Shown: positions 1-8,090, counted from the first letter of the stretch. The stretch is 64,000 bases of DNA from JAVBPE01 sp031549865 (GCA_031549865.1 JAVBPE010000002.1:62001-126000); one strand, 5' to 3'. The notes: generated from the sequence alone by a model not told the origin. Numbers and translations are program-made.

Positions 1-88
1 TAACACCATGAAGCCTATCGACACTTTTAAAGACATGCGCTTCACAAGCTGCACAAGTCATTCCTTTAACATTAAATTTTTGTTTCAT
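1..88 (-). CDS. Heavy-metal-associated domain protein, N-terminal part (copper P-type ATPase or copper chaperone), cut by window edge
   Basis: Only the first 29 codons are present, read leftward off the window. They hold the copper-binding GMTCAAC loop (CxxC) of an HMA domain, followed by the usual EAHV helix start. Such a domain opens both CopA-type copper-exporting ATPases and the small chaperone CopZ, and the visible part cannot separate them. The ATG lies just after the csoR stop codon with a GGGG ribosome site inside the csoR end, so the two genes should be co-transcribed and induced by copper. The family call is strong; CopA versus CopZ is open. Confidence 0.8.
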   Translation of the reverse strand, partial: MKQKFNVKGMTCAACEAHVFKSVDRLHGV

Positions 89-89
89 A

Positions 90-350
90 TTATTGCCCCA
101 ATTTATTTAATATTTTTGTTATTTCTAAAATCTTATTATCTAGATTTTCCCCACTAGCGTTTTTTATGCAGTGATTTAAGTGGGAATTCAATATATTTAA
201 ATTTATTTTTTTTAATATTGCAATACTTGCAAGAAGTTGATTAGATACATCGATACAATATCTATCCTCTTCTACCATTTTTAAAATACCTTCTATTTGA
301 CCTTTTGTAGTTTTTAATAGTTTAGTAATTTCTTTTTTATCTGCCATCAT
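90..350 (-). CDS. csoR: CsoR-family copper-sensing transcriptional repressor
   Basis: An 86-residue all-helical DUF156 protein. The expected Cu(I) ligands are visible: a Cys in RYCIDV, then His and Cys in SHLNHC. In this family, apo-CsoR binds the operator and Cu(I) releases it. An upstream in-frame GTG at 374 exists, but the ATG at 350 has a GGAGGT ribosome site six bases before it and gives the usual N-terminus, so 350 is taken as the start. It immediately precedes a copper HMA gene, and a G/C-rich inverted repeat overlaps the region before its start, which fits autoregulation. Sensing of another ligand (as in RcnR or FrmR) is less likely given the Cys-His-Cys set. Confidence 0.92.
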   Translation of the reverse strand: MMADKKEITKLLKTTKGQIEGILKMVEEDRYCIDVSNQLLASIAILKKINLNILNSHLNHCIKNASGENLDNKILEITKILNKLGQ

Positions 351-362
351 AAAAATACCTCC

Positions 363-381
363 AACCACCCCCACGGGGTGT
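363..381. promoter_or_regulatory. Probable CsoR operator upstream of csoR
   Basis: On the minus strand an inverted repeat of type ACCCC-n-GGGGGT (near ACACCCCGTGGGGGTGG) lies 13-31 bases before the csoR ATG, in otherwise very AT-rich DNA. CsoR operators are typically C-tract/G-tract inverted repeats of this kind. Function is inferred from position and pattern. Confidence 0.6.
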
Positions 382-430
382 GTATGTATAATATAACATT
401 AAAAATTAATATCTTCAATAAAAGTGCTTA

Positions 431-463
431 AAAAAATAACTACCAATTAAATTAGTAGTTATT
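431..463 (-). terminator. Probable terminator downstream of the two-component operon
   Basis: A 9-bp perfect stem (435-443 with 455-463) is followed on the minus strand by a run of seven T. It sits about 140 bases after the histidine kinase stop and overlaps the end of the transposase-like relic. Confidence 0.6.
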
Positions 464-544
464 AATTTCAAGAATATATTTAGTTTTTAAATTATTAAAT
501 GCTTTTCTTTTTAAAACTTCAAACAACGATTCATAAAAAGCATA
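452..544 (-). pseudogene. Possible relic of an IS3-family transposase C-terminal region
   Basis: A 30-codon open stretch without a start codon, closed by TAA. It reads ESLFEVLKRKAF, which resembles the last catalytic motif of IS3-type DDE transposases: Glu, six residues, Lys, in the style ESFFxxLK. It lies between the kinase stop and a hairpin, where no gene is otherwise seen. The match is short and AT-rich sequence can imitate it, so the call is tentative. No inverted repeats or other transposase motifs were found around it. Confidence 0.35.
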
Positions 545-600
545 TTAAATTCTTGCGCAAATAAATTTATACGTTTTTTTGTATTATTTAATTAATAATT

Positions 601-1896
601 CTATTTTTTATAAATAATAAAACTTACTCCACCAGCTACTTCATTTTTGACATCTAATTTCATATCAAAAAAATCTAATGTTTTCTTAACGATACTCATA
701 CCTAATCCAAATTGTCCTTTACTTCCTTTTTCATATGCTTTAAATAAACCATTCAAGAATTGTTCTTCTATTGGTTCACCGTCATTATATATAATTAATT
801 TATCATTTTTTAAAGTGATTTTTATTAATGTTTTAGCATAGCGTTTAGCATTATCAATAATATTATCAATAACAGTATAATAATTTTCACTATATCCTAA
901 GAAATAAACATCATCTAAATCTAAAAGAATATTAACATCAGTTTGAAATTTGTAAGTATTTACAATATTTATAATTATTTCTTTTAAATTTATCTCTTCA
1001 AATTCTTTATCTTTAGATAAATATTCCAAGCGATTGTATTGTAATAATTTATTAACTTTTCTTTTTAATATTTCTGCTTGAGCAATTATTATTTCTCCAG
1101 CCGATTCAATTTCAATTCCATCTTCAATTGCCTCAGCATAAGACTTTATTACTGCAATTGGAGTTTTAAAATCATGACTAACATTTTGAAGCATTTCTTG
1201 TTTTATTGATTCATTATTTTGAATTTCTTTACGCATAAATTCAATACTATACGATAATTGCGCAATTTCATCAAATCCATCATCTAAATAAACTTTATTA
1301 TAGTTATTTGCAGATAAAGTATCAACATGTTTTTGAATTTTATGAATTCTACTAACAAATCCTCTACTCCATAATGCGATTGCAATTATTGCAATTGAAA
1401 AAACAGAACTGGCGATAAATAAAACTTGTAAAGAAACAGTTTTATTTAATTGGTTTACATATAATGAATCTGTAAAGAATAATATGAAATCGTTTCTAAC
1501 CGTTGTTTTATAACTACAATATATTTTTGTGTTATTTTCTGATGTTAAAATAAATGATTCACTATAACCTGGTTTAAGGAAATCATATATAATGTTTTCA
1601 TCCATTTCAGTTAAAAATTCACTAATATTTTCACTTTTGTTTGTAATAATTACTTTATTGAATTCAATTCGACCTTGAACATAGCCAACTTTCATTAAAC
1701 TATCATCAATATTACCAATTAAACCATTATCTTCAACACGGGCTGAAGATATATAAAATTGCAATCTATTAAATGTTTCTTGTTCATAAACATTTCTTAA
1801 TTTAGATCCAATTAAAAATGAAAAAAGAATACAAGCAGTCATTATAATGACAAAGAATATTATTAAAATTTGACTTGAAAGTTTTACTCTTTTCAT
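601..1896 (-). CDS. Membrane sensor histidine kinase of an OmpR-type two-component system
   Basis: 431 residues: a transmembrane helix near 10-28, an extracellular sensor region of about 125 residues, a second helix near 158-176, a HAMP segment, the HisKA box NVSHDFKTP with the phospho-accepting His near 240, then the ATPase domain with N box DNIIDNAKRYA and G box GQFGLGMSIVKK. This is a complete kinase. The F-box region is short, as is common in this class. It starts four bases inside the end of the response regulator gene, so the two are translationally coupled. The signal sensed cannot be read from the sequence; possibilities include cell-envelope stress and metal. Confidence 0.93.
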   Translation of the reverse strand: MKRVKLSSQILIIFFVIIMTACILFSFLIGSKLRNVYEQETFNRLQFYISSARVEDNGLIGNIDDSLMKVGYVQGRIEFNKVIITNKSENISEFLTEMDENIIYDFLKPGYSESFILTSENNTKIYCSYKTTVRNDFILFFTDSLYVNQLNKTVSLQVLFIASSVFSIAIIAIALWSRGFVSRIHKIQKHVDTLSANNYNKVYLDDGFDEIAQLSYSIEFMRKEIQNNESIKQEMLQNVSHDFKTPIAVIKSYAEAIEDGIEIESAGEIIIAQAEILKRKVNKLLQYNRLEYLSKDKEFEEINLKEIIINIVNTYKFQTDVNILLDLDDVYFLGYSENYYTVIDNIIDNAKRYAKTLIKITLKNDKLIIYNDGEPIEEQFLNGLFKAYEKGSKGQFGLGMSIVKKTLDFFDMKLDVKNEVAGGVSFIIYKK

Positions 1897-2558
1897 AACA
1901 ATCTATATCCAAAACCATATATAGTTTCAACTGATAAATTCATCATTTTTTGACGCAAACGTCGCATTAAATCATCAACAACTCTATCAGAACCAAAATA
2001 CTCGCCGCCCCAAACACGATCTAGGATTTGCTCGCGGGAAAATGCCTTACTTTTATTTTGAACTAAAAATAATAATAAATCATATTCTTTAGAAGTAAGG
2101 TTTATGTTCTCATTGTTTTCAAAAACCATTCTTTTATCTATATCAATTTTATAATTATCGTAAATAATCATATTATGCTCACCAATTGGTGCATCATAAA
2201 CCCTTGAAAGAAGATTTTTTATACGAAGCATCAATTCCCTAATTGAATAAGGCTTAGCTAAATAATCATCACTACCTAATTCCAAACCCATGATTTTATC
2301 AATATCTTGATCACGAGCAGAAGTAAATATTACAGGCATCTTTGGATGATGCTCATGTAATTTTTTTAAAATATCATATCCATTTATTGTACCAGGTAAC
2401 ATAATATCTAATATCCATAAATGAAAATTATCATCTAAATGTTTTATAGCATCTTCACCAGTAGTAAAAACCATTGATTCATACTTTTCATTTGTTAAAT
2501 ATTTTTTTACTAAATTACCTAAATCTCTTTCATCTTCTACTAAAGCTATTTTAAACAT
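1893..2558 (-). CDS. OmpR/PhoB-family response regulator
   Basis: 221 residues. An N-terminal receiver has the acidic pair VEDE, phospho-acceptor Asp51 in WILDIMLPG, the switch Thr/Ser in FTSA and Lys in LAKPYS. A C-terminal winged helix (ending RLRQKM and GFGYRLL) binds DNA. A good AGGTGATTTT ribosome site precedes the ATG. It is first in a two-gene operon with the kinase. The candidate small RNA gene lies immediately upstream on the same strand, a layout that makes the sRNA a possible target or product of this system. Confidence 0.95.
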   Translation of the reverse strand: MFKIALVEDERDLGNLVKKYLTNEKYESMVFTTGEDAIKHLDDNFHLWILDIMLPGTINGYDILKKLHEHHPKMPVIFTSARDQDIDKIMGLELGSDDYLAKPYSIRELMLRIKNLLSRVYDAPIGEHNMIIYDNYKIDIDKRMVFENNENINLTSKEYDLLLFLVQNKSKAFSREQILDRVWGGEYFGSDRVVDDLMRRLRQKMMNLSVETIYGFGYRLL

Positions 2559-2593
2559 AAAATCACCTCATTAATAATATTATACCCTAATAC

Positions 2594-2722
2594 CTTTTAA
2601 AAACAAAGAACAACCCTAAGGTTGTTCAATGTTACTAAATTGGGAGAGTTAGTTGCTTATGAAAAATGTATTCTATCATATGTAGGGAGGTATGATAGTT
2701 ACTGTCTTTTTAAGACAACTTT
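2594..2722 (-). ncRNA. Candidate small regulatory RNA with C-rich, anti-Shine-Dalgarno loops
   Basis: Between rpoE and the response regulator the minus strand shows, in order: a promoter-like pair; a small hairpin (2703-2717); an 8-bp perfect stem with a 10-base loop CCTCCCTACA (2673-2698); a 5-bp stem with a 10-base loop containing CTCTCCC (2634-2653); and a terminator hairpin with a T-tract (2601-2627). C-rich unpaired UCCC loops that pair with ribosome-binding sites are known from Firmicute sRNAs such as the Rsa and LhrC families. No start codon with a ribosome site opens a sensible reading frame here. Transcription and function are inferred. Confidence 0.6.
2601..2627 (-). terminator. Rho-independent terminator of the candidate sRNA (and rpoE read-through)
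   Basis: A perfect 8-bp stem, GAACAACC/GGTTGTTC, with a 4-base loop, followed on the minus strand by TTTGTTTTT. Confidence 0.8.
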
Positions 2723-2727
2723 ATTCT

Positions 2728-2756
2728 ACTATATAAATATATCTATATTATTGTAA
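2728..2756 (-). promoter_or_regulatory. Candidate promoter of the small RNA
   Basis: On the minus strand, TTACAA (2751-2756), a 17-base spacer, then TATAGT (2728-2733). The -10 matches five of six consensus bases; the -35 is weak. The start point would fall near 2721, just before the first hairpin. Confidence 0.45.
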
Positions 2757-2777
2757 TTTTGTGTGAAATTATGTGAC

Positions 2778-3332
2778 TTAGTTTTCATCATAGATGTCTT
2801 CATAGTCATCCATTAAATCATTATATTTATCTTCATCAAAATCAGCTTCTTCGTAAGCAACTGCATTATCAAGAGGATCTAAATCGTCGAAATCTTCTTC
2901 TTCAATATCAATTTCGATTTCGTCATCATCATCTTCTTCGTCATCTACTTCAAGATCTTCTTCATCATCAAATTCTTCTTCATCGATTTCAATATCTTCT
3001 TCTTCATCATCGAAATCTTCTTCATCATCAATGATATTATCATCTTCGAATTCTTCTTCTTTAGAGTTAAATGCTGAACCGTCTTTATCCCATTCATCTA
3101 ATTTTTGACGAATTTTTAAATCCCATTCTTCATTTCCCATATAAACAAATTTAGAACTAGTAGTGATATCAATATAAAGTTGAGCGGCAAGGCTATTATC
3201 TTCATCAGTTAATCCCTTAATTTCCAAAACTTCTTTAATAAGTTTTCTAATAGGCTGTTTAGTTCTTTTTTCTTCCATTAATTTCGTTGCAACTTCTAGC
3301 ATTGACATTTGGTCTTTATTATTAATATCCAT
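2778..3332 (-). CDS. rpoE: RNA polymerase delta subunit
   Basis: 184 residues: an N-terminal HARE-HTH domain (about 1-85, SMLEVATKLMEEK through the WDLKIRQKLDEWD motif), then a tail made almost wholly of Asp and Glu. This two-part build is diagnostic of RpoE of Firmicutes, which helps recycle RNA polymerase and raises transcription specificity. The repeated GAA/GAT look of the DNA at 2800-3060 reflects this acidic tail and is not a satellite repeat. It lies downstream of the DUF1934 gene on the same strand, as in Bacillus, where argS sits between them; argS is absent here. Confidence 0.95.
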   Translation of the reverse strand: MDINNKDQMSMLEVATKLMEEKRTKQPIRKLIKEVLEIKGLTDEDNSLAAQLYIDITTSSKFVYMGNEEWDLKIRQKLDEWDKDGSAFNSKEEEFEDDNIIDDEEDFDDEEEDIEIDEEEFDDEEDLEVDDEEDDDDEIEIDIEEEDFDDLDPLDNAVAYEEADFDEDKYNDLMDDYEDIYDEN

Positions 3333-3384
3333 ATTTGTCCTCCATTAAAACTATTAATTATTTTACAAAATAAAAACTTCTTTT

Positions 3385-3756
3385 TCAAGAGTTTTTGAAG
3401 ATTATTATCCATATTTTAAAGCTTTGATAATAATTATTATCCATAAAACTATCATATTCGATAAAAATCTTTTTTTCTTCTATTTTTATGACTTTTGTTA
3501 ATATTTCTAATGAAAATTCTACTCCATTATCATTTTCATATAAACATTTAGTTTTAGAATTTAAAATAAATTCTAACGTCATATTGGTGCTACCGATTCT
3601 TTTCAAAATTATTTCTTTTTCATTAATAATTTCTAATTCATTTATTACATTTTCGAGTGAATTATCTGAAAAAATATATTTATTTTTTTCAAAAGTTGCT
3701 TCACTAATATAATCAATCATATTATCTTCTGATTTAGAAAAAAAATGAATGCGCAA
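3385..3756 (-). CDS. DUF1934 (YwiB-like) beta-barrel protein
   Basis: 123 residues from a TTG start at 3756, chosen because AGAGGTGA stands six bases before it. An in-frame codon farther upstream lacks a ribosome site. The alternating hydrophobic strands, the ILKRIGSTNMTLEF stretch and the CLYENDNGVEF strand match the lipocalin-like DUF1934 family. Biochemical role unknown. Its position just upstream of rpoE is shared with Bacillus ywiB, which supports the assignment. Confidence 0.75.
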   Translation of the reverse strand: MRIHFFSKSEDNMIDYISEATFEKNKYIFSDNSLENVINELEIINEKEIILKRIGSTNMTLEFILNSKTKCLYENDNGVEFSLEILTKVIKIEEKKIFIEYDSFMDNNYYQSFKIWIIIFKNS

Positions 3757-3810
3757 AAAAATCACCTCTAGTAGCACAAAGTATTATACCATAAAAATAA
3801 ATAAAAGAAA

Positions 3811-3990
3811 CTATAATATTAAAATTATTAATAATACTAAAAATCCAGGCACGTGGAAGAAGCCAAGTAAGCAAATTGATATCAAATTTATAGGTATATG
3901 AAAATTAAAAAATTGGCCAACAAAATTGATTATTAATAAACTTATTATTCCGATTAAAAATGATTTTATAATGTATTTTATGTATTTCAT
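3811..3990 (-). CDS. bofA: BofA-like regulator of pro-sigma-K processing
   Basis: 59 residues with two hydrophobic segments and the family end pattern PINLISICLLGFFHVPGFLVLL. In Bacillus, BofA holds the SpoIVFB protease inactive in the forespore outer membrane until sigma-K is needed. The gene follows recR, as it does in Bacillus (recR-yaaL-bofA; yaaL is missing here). The ATG at 3990 has AAGGTG seven bases before it; the in-frame GTG at 3999 is part of that ribosome site. Both the ribosome site and the start codon lie inside a long inverted repeat. The protein is short (Bacillus BofA has 87 residues), so the first helix may be trimmed. Confidence 0.75.
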   Translation of the reverse strand: MKYIKYIIKSFLIGIISLLIINFVGQFFNFHIPINLISICLLGFFHVPGFLVLLIILIL

Positions 3991-4043
3991 ATTTAGCACC
4001 TTTTTCTTATATATAATACTATGAAAAAAAGGTGCTAAATATG
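3988..4043. promoter_or_regulatory. Long inverted repeat covering the bofA ribosome site and start codon
   Basis: Positions 3988-4005 and 4026-4043 form an 18-bp perfect inverted repeat with a 20-base centre. In RNA read from recR into bofA, the arm that contains AAGGTG and the ATG would be paired. No T-tract follows, so it does not look like a terminator. Confidence 0.65.
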
Positions 4044-4046
4044 CAC

Positions 4047-4646
4047 CTAATAAACTCTTCTACCTTCTAATGCTCTTAATACAGTCATTTCATCAGCATA
4101 CTGAATATCGCCGCCTACTGGAAGTCCAGATGCTAAACGAGTTATTTTGATTTCATCATTTTCAAATAAAGCTTTTAAGTACTTAGCAGTAGTTTCACCT
4201 TCTAATGTTGCATTACATGCTAAAATAAGTTCATCAATTTCTTTATTTTTTACTTTTTTATATAATGATTCAATATCCAAATCTTCAACACTAATTCCGT
4301 TTCTAAAACTAATAGCTCCATTTAAAACATGATAATTACCTTTATACTCTTTTATCTGTTCAATAACATATAAATCTTTTATGTTCTCAACTACCATTAC
4401 AAGTCTTTTATTACGCGATTCATCTAAGCATATACTGCATGTATCATCTTCTGTAATATTACCGCATATTTTACATTTTCTTATAGACGTTTTTACTTTT
4501 AAAATATCGTTTGAAAAATTTATTAAGTCTTCTTCTGACATTTTCGCATAAACATATAGTGCAAGTCTTTCAGCAGTTTTTTTTCCAATACTTGGAAGTT
4601 TAGCAAAATCTTCAATTAAATCTAGTAAAGATTTAGGATAATTCAC
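4047..4646 (-). CDS. recR: Recombination mediator protein RecR
   Basis: 199 residues, full family length. A helix-hairpin-helix (LPSIGKKTAERLALY) is followed by the four-Cys zinc finger (CKIC...CSIC, about residues 57-71) and a Toprim domain through to the C-terminal ALEGRRVY. RecR works with RecF and RecO to load RecA on gapped DNA. Its start overlaps the ybaB stop by one base. The dnaX-ybaB-recR order is the standard Firmicute arrangement. Confidence 0.97.
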   Translation of the reverse strand: MNYPKSLLDLIEDFAKLPSIGKKTAERLALYVYAKMSEEDLINFSNDILKVKTSIRKCKICGNITEDDTCSICLDESRNKRLVMVVENIKDLYVIEQIKEYKGNYHVLNGAISFRNGISVEDLDIESLYKKVKNKEIDELILACNATLEGETTAKYLKALFENDEIKITRLASGLPVGGDIQYADEMTVLRALEGRRVY

Positions 4647-4948
4647 TAGAACATTCCTCCACCTAGTGAGGCAAATGGTCCCATTACTCTTTGTGATTCT
4701 TCTTCCATTTTTTTATTAGCGTCATTAAAAGCCGCAACAATTGAATCTTCAATCATTTCAATATCATCTTGAGATTCAAAAGCATCTTTATCAATTTTTA
4801 CTTCAACTACTTGATGGTCTCCCTTAATACTTACGCTTACAATTCCACCACCGGCAGTACCTTTAAAAACTGTTTTTTCTAGTTGTTCTTGAGCTTCCAT
4901 CATTGCTTTTTGCATTTTTCTAATTTTCATCATTTGTTGTTGATTCAT
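4646..4948 (-). CDS. YbaB/EbfC-family nucleoid-associated protein
   Basis: 100 residues. N-terminal amphipathic helix MRKMQKAMMEAQEQLEKT type, central strand GTAGGGIVSVSIKGDHQVVEVKID, and a C-terminal helix, as in YbaB/EbfC DNA-binding dimers. It sits between dnaX and recR, its conserved location. Family members bind DNA with modest sequence preference; the exact role in Firmicutes is not settled. Confidence 0.93.
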   Translation of the reverse strand: MNQQQMMKIRKMQKAMMEAQEQLEKTVFKGTAGGGIVSVSIKGDHQVVEVKIDKDAFESQDDIEMIEDSIVAAFNDANKKMEEESQRVMGPFASLGGGMF

Positions 4949-4952
4949 TTTA

Positions 4953-6773
4953 TTAATCCTCCATTATTTTTATTATATCTTTATCAAATAAATCATATGC
5001 CACTTCAAGGAGTGGATCTATCTTATTATTTTCAGTAGGTACTATTCTTTTTTTTACATTTATCTCAATCATATTTAAAATTGGCTTAGTAATGCCATTT
5101 TTTGTTTGATTTCTATAATCATTTGATACCAATTTCCAAACACTTTCAGGAATACAATAATAATCATCAATTAGGTTTTCTCTATTATTAATTATTTCCA
5201 TTATTTTAATATGATTTTCATATTTCATTACTCTATTACAATAATCTTCATCAGCTAATGTAATAATAACTTTAGAGTCAGATGCTGCAACAATTTTTCC
5301 ATTACACAAAATTTGAACAATAAAGACATTTGCATATTTTGCTTGAATTTTTGGCCAAATTTCTTTTTCTAATCTTTCTCTTTTAGGTTTACTAAAATTA
5401 TTTAATACTTCTTCTAAATCCCTAACTGTTATGTTTAATGAATCATCAAATAATTCTTTTTTTGATATTTTTGGAGGTTCAACTACTATTTCGTTAATAA
5501 TTTCAACATTATTATCTTCATTTATTAAAGTCGCTTCATTAACTAATTTTGTTAATTCTTCCAAATTTGTTTCTTTTATTTCATATACTTGAGGTGTATC
5601 TTTAGGAGATTCTTTTATGCCTTTACTTAATAAATTATCAATTAATATTTCTAATTGATTAATACGATCATTTATTAATGTATAATCTTGAATTTCTTTA
5701 TCACACATTTTTAAAATAGTAAGTTCTAAAAAAGCTCTTTTTTGATTTGAAAATTTAATATCGTTTTGACATTCATTTAATAAATTTAACCAATTATAAA
5801 TCAATGGTTTAGATATTTTTGATGCATAATATATGAATTCTTCTGATTCATATAGTGATTTAATAGTTGTTAAAGCACGATTTTTAAATAATAAAATATC
5901 GCGTAACAACAGCATTAAATCATTAATAATTCTAGATACTTCTTTACCTTCTTTTATTATATTATCTAAAATATTTAAAGCATCAATTTCTGAGTTATCT
6001 AAAATATTTTTGATCAAGTTTAATAAATCTTTATTATTAACATTACCACTAACACTTAAAACATCATCTAAACTTATTAAATCATCTGATGAATATGAAA
6101 TACTTTGATCTAATAAACTAAGAGCATCTCGCATTCCACCTTCACTGGCCTCAGCAATTAAGCATAATGCATCTGTTTCTATATTTATTTTTTCTTCATT
6201 ACAAACTATTTCTAATCTTTTTAAAATGTCTTCATTACTAATTCCTTTAAAATCAAATCTTTGGCATCTTGATAAAATTGTAGCTGGAACGTTATACGGT
6301 TCTGTAGTCGCTAAAATAAATACAACATATGCTGGTGGTTCTTCTAATGTTTTTAACAAAGCATTAAAAGCTGAATTTGAAAGCATATGTACTTCATCTA
6401 TAATATACACTTTGTATTTACCTATAGATGGCAAAAATTTAACTCCATCACGAAGTTCTCTAATCGCATCTACACCGTTATTAGAAGCAGCATCAATTTC
6501 TATTACATCTGATATCATTCCTTTATTTATACCTTTACAGATATCACAAACATTACATGGCTCATCATTAATTTTGTTTTCACAATTTAATGTTTTAGCC
6601 ATTATTTTTGCTAAGCTTGTTTTACCAGTTCCTCTAGGGCCACTAAATAAATATGCATGAGCAACTTTATTCATTTTTATAGCATTTTTCAATGTTGTAA
6701 CAATATGCTTTTGTCCTACAACCTCACTAAAGTTTATTGGTCTGTAAGCTCTATATAATGCCATGTAAGCCAT
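4953..6773 (-). CDS. dnaX: DNA polymerase III subunits gamma/tau (clamp loader)
   Basis: 606 residues. Walker A GPRGTGKT (45-52), zinc-binding Cys at 64, 73, 76 and 79, DEVH Walker B (IIDEVHMLS), and sensor SRC (LSRCQRF) are all present, then clamp-loader domain III and a long tau-like C-terminal part that contacts polymerase and helicase. AGGTGA five bases before the ATG supports the start. No programmed frameshift signal (a long A run with a following stem) was noticed, so a separate gamma product is not predicted. Confidence 0.97.
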   Translation of the reverse strand: MAYMALYRAYRPINFSEVVGQKHIVTTLKNAIKMNKVAHAYLFSGPRGTGKTSLAKIMAKTLNCENKINDEPCNVCDICKGINKGMISDVIEIDAASNNGVDAIRELRDGVKFLPSIGKYKVYIIDEVHMLSNSAFNALLKTLEEPPAYVVFILATTEPYNVPATILSRCQRFDFKGISNEDILKRLEIVCNEEKINIETDALCLIAEASEGGMRDALSLLDQSISYSSDDLISLDDVLSVSGNVNNKDLLNLIKNILDNSEIDALNILDNIIKEGKEVSRIINDLMLLLRDILLFKNRALTTIKSLYESEEFIYYASKISKPLIYNWLNLLNECQNDIKFSNQKRAFLELTILKMCDKEIQDYTLINDRINQLEILIDNLLSKGIKESPKDTPQVYEIKETNLEELTKLVNEATLINEDNNVEIINEIVVEPPKISKKELFDDSLNITVRDLEEVLNNFSKPKRERLEKEIWPKIQAKYANVFIVQILCNGKIVAASDSKVIITLADEDYCNRVMKYENHIKIMEIINNRENLIDDYYCIPESVWKLVSNDYRNQTKNGITKPILNMIEINVKKRIVPTENNKIDPLLEVAYDLFDKDIIKIMED

Positions 6774-6811
6774 AGTTTCACCTACTTTTTCTTTATTTAT
6801 TATATCATATA

Positions 6812-7459
6812 TTAATTGTTTTTTATTATATTTTCTAATTCACTTATGTTTGAAATAATATATGTCGCATTGTTTTCCAATAACTCATTTCCAATTTGAT
6901 ATCCCCATAAAACACCTACGCTTTTTATATTACATTCTTTTGCAGCGATTATATCGTGTTTTCTATCGCCAATCATTATTACTTCTTCTAAATTAGGATT
7001 ATTTAATTGTCTTAAACACTCCGATATTATTTCTGTTTTTGTCGTTCTACTTCCATCCATTTCAGAGCCAACAATTACATCAAAAAAAGGAGTTAATTTA
7101 TAATAATCTAAGATTTTTTTAGAATATATCGTTGGCTTAGAAGTAGCCAATCCTATTATGTAATTATTTTCTTTAAAAGTTTTTATTGCCTCAAACATAT
7201 TATCATATAATTTATTTTCATAAATTCCGATATTTGAAAATCTTTCACGATATTTAATAATTGCTAAATTAGCTTGTTCTTCATCCATGTTAAAATTGTT
7301 CATAAAAGATACCTTAAGTGGCGGACCAATGAAGTCTAACAAGTCTTCTGTTTTTGCAAAAATACCAAAACTATCAAGTGCATATTTAACACTTTTTGTT
7401 ATCCCGTCAACAGGATCAATAATAGTGCCATCTAAATCGAATAATAAATATTTTATCAT
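6812..7459 (-). CDS. HAD-superfamily hydrolase, phosphoglycolate-phosphatase-like
   Basis: 215 residues from the ATG at 7459, which has GGGAGGT six bases upstream; this makes the protein begin MIKYLLFDLDGT as expected. The motif I Asp pair is D8/D10, motif II is the Thr in GLATSKPT, a lysine sits near TKTEII, and motif IV is IMIGDRKHDIIAA. The helical cap between motif I and II places it with the Gph/PpaX-type phosphatases (subclass I). The substrate is not predictable; pyrophosphate, phosphoglycolate and nucleotides are candidates. It lies upstream of dnaX with 38 bases between. Confidence 0.88.
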   Translation of the reverse strand: MIKYLLFDLDGTIIDPVDGITKSVKYALDSFGIFAKTEDLLDFIGPPLKVSFMNNFNMDEEQANLAIIKYRERFSNIGIYENKLYDNMFEAIKTFKENNYIIGLATSKPTIYSKKILDYYKLTPFFDVIVGSEMDGSRTTKTEIISECLRQLNNPNLEEVIMIGDRKHDIIAAKECNIKSVGVLWGYQIGNELLENNATYIISNISELENIIKNN

Positions 7460-7548
7460 AAAGACCTCCCGCATAAACTAATTATACAATATTTATAGGA
7501 TTTTAAGAATATTTAATTTGTTTTTTCATATATTTTATTGGTGAAACT

Positions 7549-8007
7549 ATGAAAAATAAAAAAAAATTCTTTACAGCTTTTTTAACATTATTAATAATTT
7601 ATTCTTTAGCTTTTTTTATATCTCTTAAGAATAATAACTTTTATAATCAAATTGAAAAAAGTAATTACACTTTAACATTCAATATGATTCAAATTATTTT
7701 ATTTTTACTTAATATACTTTTATCTATTTTTTTTGCTTATCTAAGTCAAAAAAAAGAGTTAACAACATCAACAATTTTCTATTTAATATTTAATATTGGT
7801 TCGTTATTTTTATATCAAACCGCTATAATTTATTTAGAAAATTTATTATATGTGTTTATAGCTTGCTTTATTTCTTTCTTATCAATTTTGTTCATATATA
7901 CCGATTATTTTAAAACAAATCGAAAACTAAGTTCTCTTTTATTGCCTAATATTTTATTCAGTTTATATCTAACTTTTATGTTTGCAAATCTATATTTAAT
8001 AAATTAG
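7549..8007 (+). CDS. Small integral membrane protein, unknown function
   Basis: 152 residues with about five hydrophobic helices (starting near 10, 45, 72, 98 and 130), a Lys-rich N-terminus and no recognised motif. GGTGAAACT precedes the ATG. It stands alone between the divergent HAD gene and efp. No enzyme or transporter signature was seen; the family is not recognised. Confidence 0.7.
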   Translation: MKNKKKFFTAFLTLLIIYSLAFFISLKNNNFYNQIEKSNYTLTFNMIQIILFLLNILLSIFFAYLSQKKELTTSTIFYLIFNIGSLFLYQTAIIYLENLLYVFIACFISFLSILFIYTDYFKTNRKLSSLLLPNILFSLYLTFMFANLYLIN

Positions 8008-8090
8008 TTTAATTTTTTCATCATTTTTACTTGAAAAAAACATAAAAATAAGGCATTATATAAATATATTAGTATAAGGAGAATTATTTT

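Noticed and set aside
2800..3060. GAA/GAT-type tandem-like repeats
   Set aside because: They encode the Asp/Glu tail of RpoE; the periodicity is codon bias, not a satellite or CRISPR.
6226..6660. Long plus-strand frame inside dnaX
   Set aside because: Complete overlap with a clearly conserved gene on the other strand; no ribosome site.
4953..6773. Programmed frameshift producing gamma in dnaX
   Set aside because: No slippery A run followed by a strong stem was seen in frame.
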